Shown here: piece after piece, positions 18,129 through 26,104 of the stretch | How positions within the stretch are numbered: the stretch's first letter is position 1 | Layout: each line of letters starts with the position of its first letter | Source of the DNA: Terribacillus saccharophilus | GTDB lineage: Bacteria; Bacillota; Bacilli; Bacillales; Amphibacillaceae | NCBI RefSeq assembly: GCF_002272075.1 | Contig: NZ_NPBJ01000037.1 | Coordinates: 1 to 64,000 of the forward strand | Direction: 5' to 3' | DNA: 64,000 bases | The notes under the pieces: generated by a model | Seen by the model: only the letters and a program-made list of their open reading frames with translations | Told to the model about the DNA's origin: nothing | The model's database searches: none | Position numbers and translations under genes: made by a program

Positions 18129-18616
18129 GCTGCATCCCTCCCTCTAGCAGCTTCATTGCGTGCCATGAGTCGATTCGTGACTATATAATAGACACTCAGC
18201 AAGCCAGACAATGGCAGCGCAGCATATACATATCCCATCGGCAGACCGAGGACTGGTGAAGTCTGTGTCATGGAAGCAAGCATCAGCTGTGTTCCGCCAA
18301 CAATAAAGACCATTACCATGAACACTAGTACCGTCACTTCAATAATAATCTCGGCTGCTTTTTTATCCTTTGCATGTTTCCATTTTGACATCAAGAACGT
18401 CAGCGCAATATGTTCTTTCACCCCGAAAGCATAACTGGCTCCAAGCAGCCCTACCCAGATGAAGGAAAATCGCAGTACCTCTTCTGTGAACACGCTCGGA
18501 TTTTGCAGGACAAAACGAGTGAAGACCTGCCATATTGCACCTGCGACCAAGAAGACGGTTAGCGTACAAGTCACTAGCAAAATACATCTATCCACCCAAT
18601 ATCGTACTTTTTCCAC
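18125..18616 (-). CDS. dctQ: TRAP transporter small permease DctQ
   Basis: 163 residues with four membrane helices and the DctQ motif RFVLQNPSVFTEEVLRFSF. The frame is open to an ATG at 18658 inside dctP, but GTG 18616 has a clear GAGGAG ribosome site 9 nt upstream and leaves 16 nt to the dctP stop, so I place the start there. It anchors the receptor DctP to DctM. Confidence 0.9.
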   Translation of the reverse strand: MEKVRYWVDRCILLVTCTLTVFLVAGAIWQVFTRFVLQNPSVFTEEVLRFSFIWVGLLGASYAFGVKEHIALTFLMSKWKHAKDKKAAEIIIEVTVLVFMVMVFIVGGTQLMLASMTQTSPVLGLPMGYVYAALPLSGLLSVYYIVTNRLMARNEAARGRDAA

Positions 18617-18632
18617 CTTGTTCAGCTCCTCT

Positions 18633-19646
18633 TCATTTACTGTACGCCGCGATGTCATCCAGCACTTCAGCCACTTCCGGGTCTTCTCGCCTTTCTTCGA
18701 TCAGCGGCTGTACCAGTTCCTTGAAAGGCTCCTGATCAAGCTCATTGAAGGTAACATCCATCTCATCTTCTGCTTGCTTAATGCTCTCTTCAATCAGCTG
18801 GTCCCAACGCGCATTATGGTTTTCCGAGGAGATTGCTGCTGATTCCTCGACTGCCTGCTGCTGCTCCGGACTCAGACTGCCCCATGTCTTCTCACTCATA
18901 ATTAGAAAATCCGGAATTCGCGTATGTTCATCGTAAGAAAAGTATTTGGCTACCTCGCCATGGTTCGCATCGGTAAGAGCAATCGGACTGCTTTCCGCCC
19001 CATCAATGACACCTTGCTGCAGTCCTGTATATACTTCCGGCGCAGGCAGCGGCGTCGGGGAAGCTCCAAGCAGTTCCATCGTACGGATTGATGTTGTATT
19101 CGTCATCGTACGAATCTTCAGCCCATGCAAGTCCTCTGGCTTTTCAATTGGCGTGTCTGCTGTATAAAAGCTCCTTGCACCTGCATCGTAATAAGCGATA
19201 CCATGCAGACCAATCGTCTCCAGTTCTTCATAAAGGTCTTTTACAATATCGGACACCATAACTCGTTTAAAATGCTCTTCATCTTCGAATACATAAGGCA
19301 AACTGAAAACGGAGAAATCAGAGTAGAAACTCTCAAGCACACCGCCATTCACTTTGGCCATATCGACTACTCCATTCTGGACAAGCTCCAACATTACCCG
19401 TTCGTCACCAAGTCCGCCTTCTGTGTATATATCTGTCGTCAATACACCTTCTGTACGCTGCTCCAACTCGCCGCTGAATTCCTCCAGACTGGCATATACA
19501 GGACTATTCGGATTATGAATATGTCCCATCGTCAGCTTTCTCGTCTCATGGCCAGCAGCATCTGTAGCCGGAGCGACAACCATCAGCACACCTATGCTAA
19601 GCAGCAGAACAGCAAGAATTAGCCACGTTGTTTTTGCTCGTTTCAT
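18633..19646 (-). CDS. dctP: TRAP transporter substrate-binding protein DctP
   Basis: 337 residues. The Sec signal peptide spans residues 1-31 or so (hydrophobic core LILAVLLLSIGVLMVV, then ATDAAG), with no lipobox Cys, so anchoring would rely on an uncleaved helix or the permease. The mature part has the family pattern ARSFYTADTPIEKPEDLHGLK and the conserved Arg of LKIRTM that binds a substrate carboxylate. A carboxylated substrate (sugar acid or organic acid) is therefore likely. A cre-like site lies 20-40 bp upstream. Confidence 0.92.
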   Translation of the reverse strand: MKRAKTTWLILAVLLLSIGVLMVVAPATDAAGHETRKLTMGHIHNPNSPVYASLEEFSGELEQRTEGVLTTDIYTEGGLGDERVMLELVQNGVVDMAKVNGGVLESFYSDFSVFSLPYVFEDEEHFKRVMVSDIVKDLYEELETIGLHGIAYYDAGARSFYTADTPIEKPEDLHGLKIRTMTNTTSIRTMELLGASPTPLPAPEVYTGLQQGVIDGAESSPIALTDANHGEVAKYFSYDEHTRIPDFLIMSEKTWGSLSPEQQQAVEESAAISSENHNARWDQLIEESIKQAEDEMDVTFNELDQEPFKELVQPLIEERREDPEVAEVLDDIAAYSK

Positions 19647-19668
19647 GTTTCACCCTCCACAAGTTATT

Positions 19669-19683
19669 ATAAAGCGCTTACAA
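19669..19683 (-). promoter_or_regulatory. cre-like site upstream of dctP
   Basis: On the minus strand TTGTAAGCGCTTTAT matches the catabolite-responsive element WTGNAANCGNWNNCW with one mismatch and includes the central CG. It lies between the upstream dehydrogenase gene and dctP, overlapping a TATAAT-like sequence. Confidence 0.6.
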
Positions 19684-19707
19684 TTGATGGCATTCTACAG
19701 GCTGTGA

Positions 19708-20898
19708 TTAGACGCTCCTCTTCTGGATTGGCAGAATCACATCAGCCTGTTTAGCTGGCTTGCTCCAAGGTATTTGTAATTCATATGGCAGTTTTCCACT
19801 CATAAAACATGCATTCATCGTCTGCTCTAAATTGATGACAGTTTGGAGCTTGCCTGCTGTTTGTTTGATTGCTTCTTCTGGAAAACGCTCTCCAGCCGAA
19901 ATATTCTGGTGCAATGCCTCAATTATCGCCGCATGACCGAGCGCAGTCTCATACGTGCATGGAATGTCCCTGCCATCTGTAAGTGCAGCGATGCAATAAT
20001 CCAATTTATCCAGATGGTTGGCCTGCGGATTTCCATAAATCTTTTCCTGTCCATCTTTCGTGTATGCCGTGATAATGCCTTGATCGAGATTGCAATCATA
20101 GACGATATAGCCTTTTTCGAAAGTATATAAGAATTGTGGTCCTTGCTCTGTTGCTGTTGCATGCGATCCATAAAAAAGCAGCTCGCATCCGGAATCCGTT
20201 TGCAGACGGATGGCACACGTATCGAAAGTTTCGATATCGTTTGCCCGATACAGTTCGGCTTCCAGGCGTTTGACTCTCGCCGTTTCTTGCAGTTCATGCC
20301 CGAGCACAAAAAGCATATTATGGATGAAGTGGGCAGCTGCATTATTGGCTACACTATCACGTATTTGCCGTCCATCAGGCGTCATCAGCTTTCCCGACCA
20401 AGATGAACGTGTAAAATATGCTTCATCCCGCGGCCACAGTACCACTGTTTTCATCTGCTGCGGCTTCCCATAGAGTCCCTTCCGGATATCTTCCTTAAGC
20501 TCTAAAATTGGGGCAGTGAACGACCAGTTGAAACCAATTGCAGCCCACTTTCCTGATTCCGAGATAGCTTGCTCCCACTTCATTTGATCTCGCATATCAG
20601 CAAAGATCGGTTTTTCGCAAAGAACATTTGAGCCATGTCGTAGTGTAAAGATCGCCTGCTCCGTATGCAAATGAATAGGTGTGGCGATGATGGCTAGATC
20701 CGCTTGATTGTTTTGATAAAAAACGTCCAGCGTAGAAAATATCGGGATTCCACGCTGCTTTACTTGTTCCAAAAGTCTGCTTTTCTCCGGATGGATTTCC
20801 ACGATACCAGCGAATGTGATGTCCTCACGCTTCAACAATGCATCCAAGTAATGCTCACCGTATCCATTCATCCCAATTAAAACAACCGCTTGCTTCAT
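19708..20898 (-). CDS. Gfo/Idh/MocA family oxidoreductase (third of the cluster)
   Basis: 396 residues. The N-terminal Rossmann fold (VVLIGMNGYGEHYLDALL) is followed by the family motif CEKPIF, in which Lys is the catalytic base contact, and by a GFO_IDH_MocA C-terminal sheet. ATG 20898 overlaps the preceding gene's stop (ATGA) and has GGGGAGAAGCG upstream; the longer open frame to 21012 is not used. It would oxidise a sugar, sugar acid or cyclitol hydroxyl with NAD(P). Substrate unknown. Confidence 0.87.
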   Translation of the reverse strand: MKQAVVLIGMNGYGEHYLDALLKREDITFAGIVEIHPEKSRLLEQVKQRGIPIFSTLDVFYQNNQADLAIIATPIHLHTEQAIFTLRHGSNVLCEKPIFADMRDQMKWEQAISESGKWAAIGFNWSFTAPILELKEDIRKGLYGKPQQMKTVVLWPRDEAYFTRSSWSGKLMTPDGRQIRDSVANNAAAHFIHNMLFVLGHELQETARVKRLEAELYRANDIETFDTCAIRLQTDSGCELLFYGSHATATEQGPQFLYTFEKGYIVYDCNLDQGIITAYTKDGQEKIYGNPQANHLDKLDYCIAALTDGRDIPCTYETALGHAAIIEALHQNISAGERFPEEAIKQTAGKLQTVINLEQTMNACFMSGKLPYELQIPWSKPAKQADVILPIQKRSV

Positions 20899-21989
20899 CG
20901 CTTCTCCCCTACCTTTGTCAGGCTGATTGCCTGCTCCTGTGCCTGGATTGCCAGAGCCGCAGCCCGGAAAGTATGTTCCTGACTCATTGCTGATTCCGTC
21001 CCTTGCTGACAATCGGTAATCAATTGTTTGAAATACGAAATTCCTACCTTTCCCTTAGCCGAAAAGTAGACTTCCTCCTGATCCGTCACCACATACAGAT
21101 GCTCCCCTTCTGCCGTGCGTGCTACATCCGTGTATTTTCGCAGTTCCACAAACCCGTTTGTGCCGTGCAGCACTGTTCGTCCGTCTCCCCAGACCCGAAG
21201 TCCATCGGGCGTGAACCAGTCAACACGGAAATATTGGCTTACACCGGTGTTCGTTACAAGTGTTGCATCACCGAAATCCTGCCATGCACCATATTGCGGA
21301 TGGGTATAATTCGCCACCTTACTATGCAGCACCTCAGCCTCTTTACTTCTCGCATAATGAAGCAGCTGCTCAATCTGATGACTGCCAATATCACATAAAA
21401 TACCGCCATTTTTCACCGGATCAAAAAACCAATTCGGCCTTGTGTCTGCCTGCAGCCGATGAGGACCCGAACCAGTAAGCTGGAATAAGTCTCCGATCAA
21501 ACCTTCTTGTAAGATGTTATCTGCCAGCAGCGCCGCCTCCACAGCCAATCGTTCACTATAAAACACCGCCCATTTCTTTCCTGTACGGCGCACCGCTTCC
21601 TCGGCCGCATGCAATTGAGCCATTGTAGTAAAAGGCGCCTTTGCAGAAAGAAAATGCTTCTCGTGCTCCAACACCCGGATGCCTAATGCCCCGCGCTCCG
21701 ACGGCACAATACTAGTTGCAACCAAATCCACTTCGCTCTGCAGAATCTGTGATAGCTCTGAGACTATCTTTCCTGTTCGGAATTTCTGTTGAAGAGCACT
21801 TGCTTGATCCAGATTCCTGTCATAGATGTGCATTAGCTGTGCCCCTGCGTCCAAGAGCCCTTGTACCATACTGTAGATATGCGGATGATCAAGGCCAGCC
21901 ACAGAAAAAGCGAAAGGGACTGTTATCTCAGTGTCACCAGCTCTTGCAGCTTCCTGGGCTAATTCCTCTAATTGATTCAGCAGTGCCAT
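20895..21989 (-). CDS. Gfo/Idh/MocA family oxidoreductase with altered EKP motif
   Basis: 364 residues with a Rossmann-type N-terminal domain that opens unusually late (FSVAGLDHPHIYSMVQGLL near residues 27-45, lacking a clean GxGxxG). The family EKP motif is replaced by AKAP (LSAKAPF). The Lys is kept but the Glu is lost. The C-terminal domain keeps GGILCDIGSHQIEQLL with the His used in catalysis by relatives. It may be a lyase/hydratase-like or otherwise diverged member rather than a simple dehydrogenase. Translationally coupled to the next gene. Confidence 0.8.
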   Translation of the reverse strand: MALLNQLEELAQEAARAGDTEITVPFAFSVAGLDHPHIYSMVQGLLDAGAQLMHIYDRNLDQASALQQKFRTGKIVSELSQILQSEVDLVATSIVPSERGALGIRVLEHEKHFLSAKAPFTTMAQLHAAEEAVRRTGKKWAVFYSERLAVEAALLADNILQEGLIGDLFQLTGSGPHRLQADTRPNWFFDPVKNGGILCDIGSHQIEQLLHYARSKEAEVLHSKVANYTHPQYGAWQDFGDATLVTNTGVSQYFRVDWFTPDGLRVWGDGRTVLHGTNGFVELRKYTDVARTAEGEHLYVVTDQEEVYFSAKGKVGISYFKQLITDCQQGTESAMSQEHTFRAAALAIQAQEQAISLTKVGEKR

Positions 21990-22002
21990 TTTTCAGCTCC
22001 CC

Positions 22003-22821
22003 TTATACGTGCGCCTGATAGCAGCGCTTCATTTGATGGAGCACCTCATCGCCTGGCTGATCCCATATCTCCTGATTGATGATTTCCACTTCGATTGGTC
22101 CTTGATAGCCTGCTTCCTCCACCATGCTGCGCATCTCACGCAGATTGATGACGCCATCTCCCATCATAGCTCGCCCCTTGAACATATCCTTCATCGGCAC
22201 CTTCCAATCTGACACATGGAAACCTAATATCTTACCCTTCGCCCGATCAATTTGGTGTTTCAGCTCTGGATCCCACCAAACATGGAAGGCATCCACTACT
22301 ACCCCAAGATGATCTGATTGCAGCTTCTCCGCTATAGTGTTGGCCTGCCCTAGTGTATTGATGACGGAGCGATCGGCCGCATACATCGGATGAAGCGGCT
22401 CAATCCCAAGCTTCACACCCAGTTCTTCCGCATATGGGAGTATCGCTTCTATTCCTGCCTCGACCCAATGTCGAGCCTGGGCGATATTTTTGTCCGAAGC
22501 CGGACCGCATACAAGCACTAGCACATCTGTCCCCAATGTCTTCGCATCTTCAATTGCCCGTTTGTTGTCATCTATACGCTGCTGCCTCTCACGCTCTGTA
22601 GCTGCAGGAAACATACCGCCACGGCAAAGACTCGACACGCGCAAGCCGTATTCCGTCAACAGCTTTTTTGCCTCTTTCACACCAATTTCCTCAAGCTTAT
22701 GCCGCCAAATGGATATCCAGTGGATATCATGCCGAGCACAGCCTTGGATCGCTTCGGTCAGCGACCAGTTTTCTGTCGTAATCTGATTCAAACTGAGAAG
22801 CTGCAAATCAGCCTTTGTCAT
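22003..22821 (-). CDS. Sugar phosphate isomerase/epimerase-like TIM barrel protein
   Basis: 272 residues of the xylose isomerase-like/AP endonuclease 2 superfamily. Metal-binding acidic and His residues are visible in the expected strands: GIEPLHPMYAADRS (Glu, His), VVDAFHVWWDP (Asp, His), GFHVSDWKVP (His, Asp) and EVEIINQEIW (Glu). Family members include IolE/IolI-type dehydratases and isomerases and 3-keto-sugar processing enzymes. The start ATG overlaps the DUF993 stop (ATGA), so it is tightly coupled. Confidence 0.87.
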   Translation of the reverse strand: MTKADLQLLSLNQITTENWSLTEAIQGCARHDIHWISIWRHKLEEIGVKEAKKLLTEYGLRVSSLCRGGMFPAATERERQQRIDDNKRAIEDAKTLGTDVLVLVCGPASDKNIAQARHWVEAGIEAILPYAEELGVKLGIEPLHPMYAADRSVINTLGQANTIAEKLQSDHLGVVVDAFHVWWDPELKHQIDRAKGKILGFHVSDWKVPMKDMFKGRAMMGDGVINLREMRSMVEEAGYQGPIEVEIINQEIWDQPGDEVLHQMKRCYQAHV

Positions 22822-23993
22822 GACATCACCTTCTGTTCAATACCCGCCAGCTTCAGTACGAGCTGCATCCGTTCTGCTGCAAGCGCTGGATCCACTAGGA
22901 CTCCCGCTTGATCAGCAAGCCTGAACAGCTCACTCAAATGGAGAACCGACCGGGCGCCTTCTGCACCGCCGATCATCCGGAAATGTGATTGATACCCATT
23001 CAGATATGCCAGGAAAACAACACCTGTTTTGTAGGCGTATGTTGGCGTTTCAAAGATATGCCTTGCAAGCGGCACCGTTTTATCGAAGATTTCTCGATAT
23101 CGGTCCAGGTCTTCTGCATCAAGTGCACGCAGTGCCTCGGAAGCTGCTGGTGCAATTGCATCAAAGATACCGAGCAGCGCATGGCTATATTGGTCTCCAT
23201 CACCTTGGATCAACTCTGGATAATTAAAATCATCTCCTGTATACATCCGAACCGATGCCGGAAGTTTCGCTCGCATTTCAATTTCCTTGTCCTTATCGAG
23301 CAAAGAGATCTTGATTCCGTCGATTTTTCCTTCATACTGATAGATCAGCTCCAGACAGTCATCCATTGCACGGCTGATCGTTTCTGATCCCCAGTAGCCA
23401 GTCAATTTCGGATCGAACATCGGACCGAGCCAATGGAGGATAACCGGTTTCTGCACTCCGTCAAGCACGTGCCCGTATACGTCCTTGTAATCCGCTGCGG
23501 ATCGTGCACTGGCAGCCAACGCTCGGCTCGCCATCAAGATGATCTGGCTCCCGGTTCCTTCGACGAATGTGCATTGCTCTTCGTAAGCCTGCTTGATCTC
23601 CGACATCGTATACGTACTGTCAGCCGGCAAATGATCCGTACCAGCTCCTGAAGCAAGCAATGCCTTCTCTTTTTTCGCTTCCTTTGCACTTATGGAAATT
23701 AGTTCTTTCGCCATCTCATATGTGAGACCCATGCCTCGCTGCGCTGTATCCATTGCCTCCGCTACGCCGAAACCAAGCTTCCACAGCGCTTTCCGATATT
23801 CTAAAGTTGCATCCCAATCAATCGCACCGCCTAAAATAGGGTGTGCTTCAGAATGCGCATCCGCAACGACATGAGCAGCAGAATAAGCTGTTCTTGCCCG
23901 AAAAGCTCCTTCTGTCGGGTAAGTGGAAGCTGAATGGACAAGTGTATACGCCTCTAACAAATGACCTTGCTTCGGTAAAAGAATCGTTGTCAT
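22818..23993 (-). CDS. DUF993 dihydrodipicolinate synthase-like protein
   Basis: 391 residues matching the DUF993 family, distant relatives of the DapA/NAL Schiff-base aldolases. Characteristic segments are GGAIDWDATLEYRKALWKLG near the N-terminus, VILHWLGPMFDPKLTGYWG and the IDGIKISLLD strand. There Lys (about residue 226) sits where the DapA Schiff-base Lys is found, and is followed by MYTGDDFNYPEL. That makes an aldolase or retro-aldol role reasonable, though no reaction is established that I know of. It lies 13 bp downstream of the first dehydrogenase gene. Confidence 0.85.
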   Translation of the reverse strand: MTTILLPKQGHLLEAYTLVHSASTYPTEGAFRARTAYSAAHVVADAHSEAHPILGGAIDWDATLEYRKALWKLGFGVAEAMDTAQRGMGLTYEMAKELISISAKEAKKEKALLASGAGTDHLPADSTYTMSEIKQAYEEQCTFVEGTGSQIILMASRALAASARSAADYKDVYGHVLDGVQKPVILHWLGPMFDPKLTGYWGSETISRAMDDCLELIYQYEGKIDGIKISLLDKDKEIEMRAKLPASVRMYTGDDFNYPELIQGDGDQYSHALLGIFDAIAPAASEALRALDAEDLDRYREIFDKTVPLARHIFETPTYAYKTGVVFLAYLNGYQSHFRMIGGAEGARSVLHLSELFRLADQAGVLVDPALAAERMQLVLKLAGIEQKVMS

Positions 23994-24006
23994 GCTGCTT
24001 CCTCCT

Positions 24007-25158
24007 TTATACTTCCAGACTCGGAACAGTGACCCATTTCTTCTCGCGCCATGCTTCTAGCCCCAAATCTGACAGCTGGGTACCTTTTGCTCCCTCCAGC
24101 AAATCCCAAGGGAATGCCGCACCTTCTTCCACATGCTTCAAAAACAGCTCCCATTGAATCTTGAATCCATTGTCGTACGTACGATTCTCCGGCAATGACT
24201 CCCACTGGGAACGGAAATCAATTGCATTAGGTATATCCGGATTCCACACAGGCTTCGGCGTTGTCACACGATGCTGGACCTTGCAATCTCGCAGACCAGC
24301 TACTGCGCTTCCAAGCGTCCCATCCACTTGGAAAGTTACCAGATCATCCCGGTCAACTCTTGTCGTCCAAGAAGAGTTTGCCTGTACAACTATTCCGTTC
24401 TTAAGGGCAAAAATTGCATATGCCGCATCATCTGCTGTTGCTTTATAACGATTGCCGGCTTCATCCACCCTATAAGGAATATGAGTCGCACCAAGGCAAG
24501 TCAGACTGTCGATTTCTCCAAAGAGATGGTCGATGACATAACGCCAGTGTGCGAACATATCAACAATGATACCGCCGCCGTCTTCTGCACGATAATTCCA
24601 GCTTGGACGCTGCGCCTCCTGCCAATCGCCTTCGAATACCCAATAGCCGAAGTCCAGCTTTACGGACAGGATCTCCCCGAAGTAATTGCTATCGATCAGA
24701 TGCTTCAGCTTCAGCAACCCAGGCAGGAAAAGCTTATCTTGCACTACCCCGTTTTTCACACCAGCCTCCCGTGCCAACCTGGCCAGCTCCAGGGATCCTT
24801 CCAAGCTAGTAGCCGTCGGTTTCTCACAATAAATATGCTTACCTGCTTCAATTGCCTGCTTGATGCTGGCTTCGCGGCGATTAGTCGTTTGTGAATCAAA
24901 ATAAATCAGGTTATAGTCATCAGCCAAAGCAGTCTTCAAATCAGTACTGTAGCGCTCTACACTATTCTCACTGGCAAGTTTAGCAAGCTTCTCTTCATTC
25001 CGCCCGACAAGAATCGGATCCGGCAGCAAACGATCTCCGTTCGAAAGCAGCACACCGCCCTCTGCACGAATTGCTGCAATTGATCGGATAAGATGCTGAT
25101 TTGTTCCCATTCTTCCTGTAACACCGTTCATGATTATCCCAATTTTCTTCGTCGCCAT
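24007..25158 (-). CDS. Gfo/Idh/MocA family oxidoreductase (first of the cluster)
   Basis: 383 residues: Rossmann fold beginning IGIIMNGVTGRMGTNQHLI, the intact catalytic motif YCEKPTA, and a C-terminal domain with GGGIIVDMFAHWRYVIDHL. The N-terminal GVTGRMG is DapB-like, fitting the larger dehydrogenase superfamily. It is the first structural gene of the catabolic operon, with a cre-like palindrome 40 bp upstream and the AraC regulator gene before that. It probably performs the first oxidation on the imported substrate. Confidence 0.87.
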   Translation of the reverse strand: MATKKIGIIMNGVTGRMGTNQHLIRSIAAIRAEGGVLLSNGDRLLPDPILVGRNEEKLAKLASENSVERYSTDLKTALADDYNLIYFDSQTTNRREASIKQAIEAGKHIYCEKPTATSLEGSLELARLAREAGVKNGVVQDKLFLPGLLKLKHLIDSNYFGEILSVKLDFGYWVFEGDWQEAQRPSWNYRAEDGGGIIVDMFAHWRYVIDHLFGEIDSLTCLGATHIPYRVDEAGNRYKATADDAAYAIFALKNGIVVQANSSWTTRVDRDDLVTFQVDGTLGSAVAGLRDCKVQHRVTTPKPVWNPDIPNAIDFRSQWESLPENRTYDNGFKIQWELFLKHVEEGAAFPWDLLEGAKGTQLSDLGLEAWREKKWVTVPSLEV

Positions 25159-25197
25159 TCTTACGCCCTCCCATTATCCATATTAAGGATAGTATAA

Positions 25198-25210
25198 GTA
25201 AAGCGTTTAC
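25198..25210 (-). promoter_or_regulatory. cre-like palindrome upstream of the catabolic operon
   Basis: GTAAAGCGTTTAC (+ strand) has 5-bp palindromic arms around a CG-containing core; on the minus strand TGTAAACGCTTTAC fits the left half of the cre consensus and its CG but not the final CA. It is plausibly a CcpA site, or a site for the local regulator. Confidence 0.5.
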
Positions 25211-25239
25211 ATTTTTCTTATCATTCTTTTCTTAGATTC

Positions 25240-26028
25240 TCAATTTCGGAAATCATCTGTTGTCCGTCGATAAACATTTGGCGTCACACCGACATATTTC
25301 TTAAAGACACGATAAAATGTCGAGACCGCTTCAAATCCAACTTCAAAGCAGATGGAAACAATTTCTCTGTCAGATTCTCGCAGCATTTTTTTCACCTTTA
25401 ACAGTCGCACTTCTGTCAGGAACTGATAAGGAGTCGTATCATACATTTCTTTGAAAATCTGATTCATGTACCGGCTGCTCACACCTGCTTTGGCCGCAAC
25501 TTCTTCCATACTGGCAATCTCAAAATATCGTGTTTCCAAGTGATGCTTAAGCCACTTTGCCCTTCTTGTATTTGTATCCTGTGTCGTATCTTCCTGCTGC
25601 ATGATAGCAAGCTGATAAAGCACCTGAGCCAGCAGAAGCTTCAGTCCCATCGTATGAATGGGGTGGTTTTGGGATTGTTCGAATAGCATCTTTCGCAGCA
25701 GCTGACGGAGCTCACTGCTTTCGAACAGAGATAGGTTCAAGACACGGGATACTGCAAACACTGGCTCGACGAGATAAGAAACAACGTCCTCCGCCAAATG
25801 GCGGATATCGAATTCCAACACGAGCACCGTCATCTTCGAATGAGCTTGGATTCCATGATCTGTATGTGGAGAGATGAGCATGATGCTGTCAGGCAGAAGA
25901 TTCTGGCTCCTGATGTCCAATTCACATTCTCCTTCTCCATCCAGTACATAAAGCAGCTGATGTGTGTCATGCTGATGCCTGGCCACCTCATTCTTTTCCT
26001 GATGTTTATTTTCATAAAGTCTGATCAT
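25240..26028 (-). CDS. AraC family transcriptional regulator with cupin sensor domain
   Basis: 262 residues. The N-terminal cupin (RHQHDTHQLLYVLDGEGEC, His residues of a small-molecule pocket) is followed by a C-terminal pair of helix-turn-helix motifs (MEEVAAKAGVSSRYMNQIFKEM near 175-195; IVSICFEVGFEAVSTFYRVFKKY near 225-247). It is transcribed just ahead of the dehydrogenase/TRAP genes on the same strand and is the obvious candidate for their inducer-dependent activator. Confidence 0.88.
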   Translation of the reverse strand: MIRLYENKHQEKNEVARHQHDTHQLLYVLDGEGECELDIRSQNLLPDSIMLISPHTDHGIQAHSKMTVLVLEFDIRHLAEDVVSYLVEPVFAVSRVLNLSLFESSELRQLLRKMLFEQSQNHPIHTMGLKLLLAQVLYQLAIMQQEDTTQDTNTRRAKWLKHHLETRYFEIASMEEVAAKAGVSSRYMNQIFKEMYDTTPYQFLTEVRLLKVKKMLRESDREIVSICFEVGFEAVSTFYRVFKKYVGVTPNVYRRTTDDFRN

Positions 26029-26050
26029 CTTGTCTGTTTACCTCCAATAG

Positions 26051-26089
26051 AAAAAGGCCGGGATGCATAGGAGGCATCCCGGCCTTTTT
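26051..26089 (-). terminator. Terminator after the CNNM protein gene
   Basis: A 16-bp perfect stem (26051-26066 with 26074-26089, AAAAAGGCCGGGATGC) has a U tract on both strands. It separates the CNNM gene from the AraC gene. Confidence 0.92.
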
Positions 26090-26104
26090 CTTTATTAACG
26101 ATTC

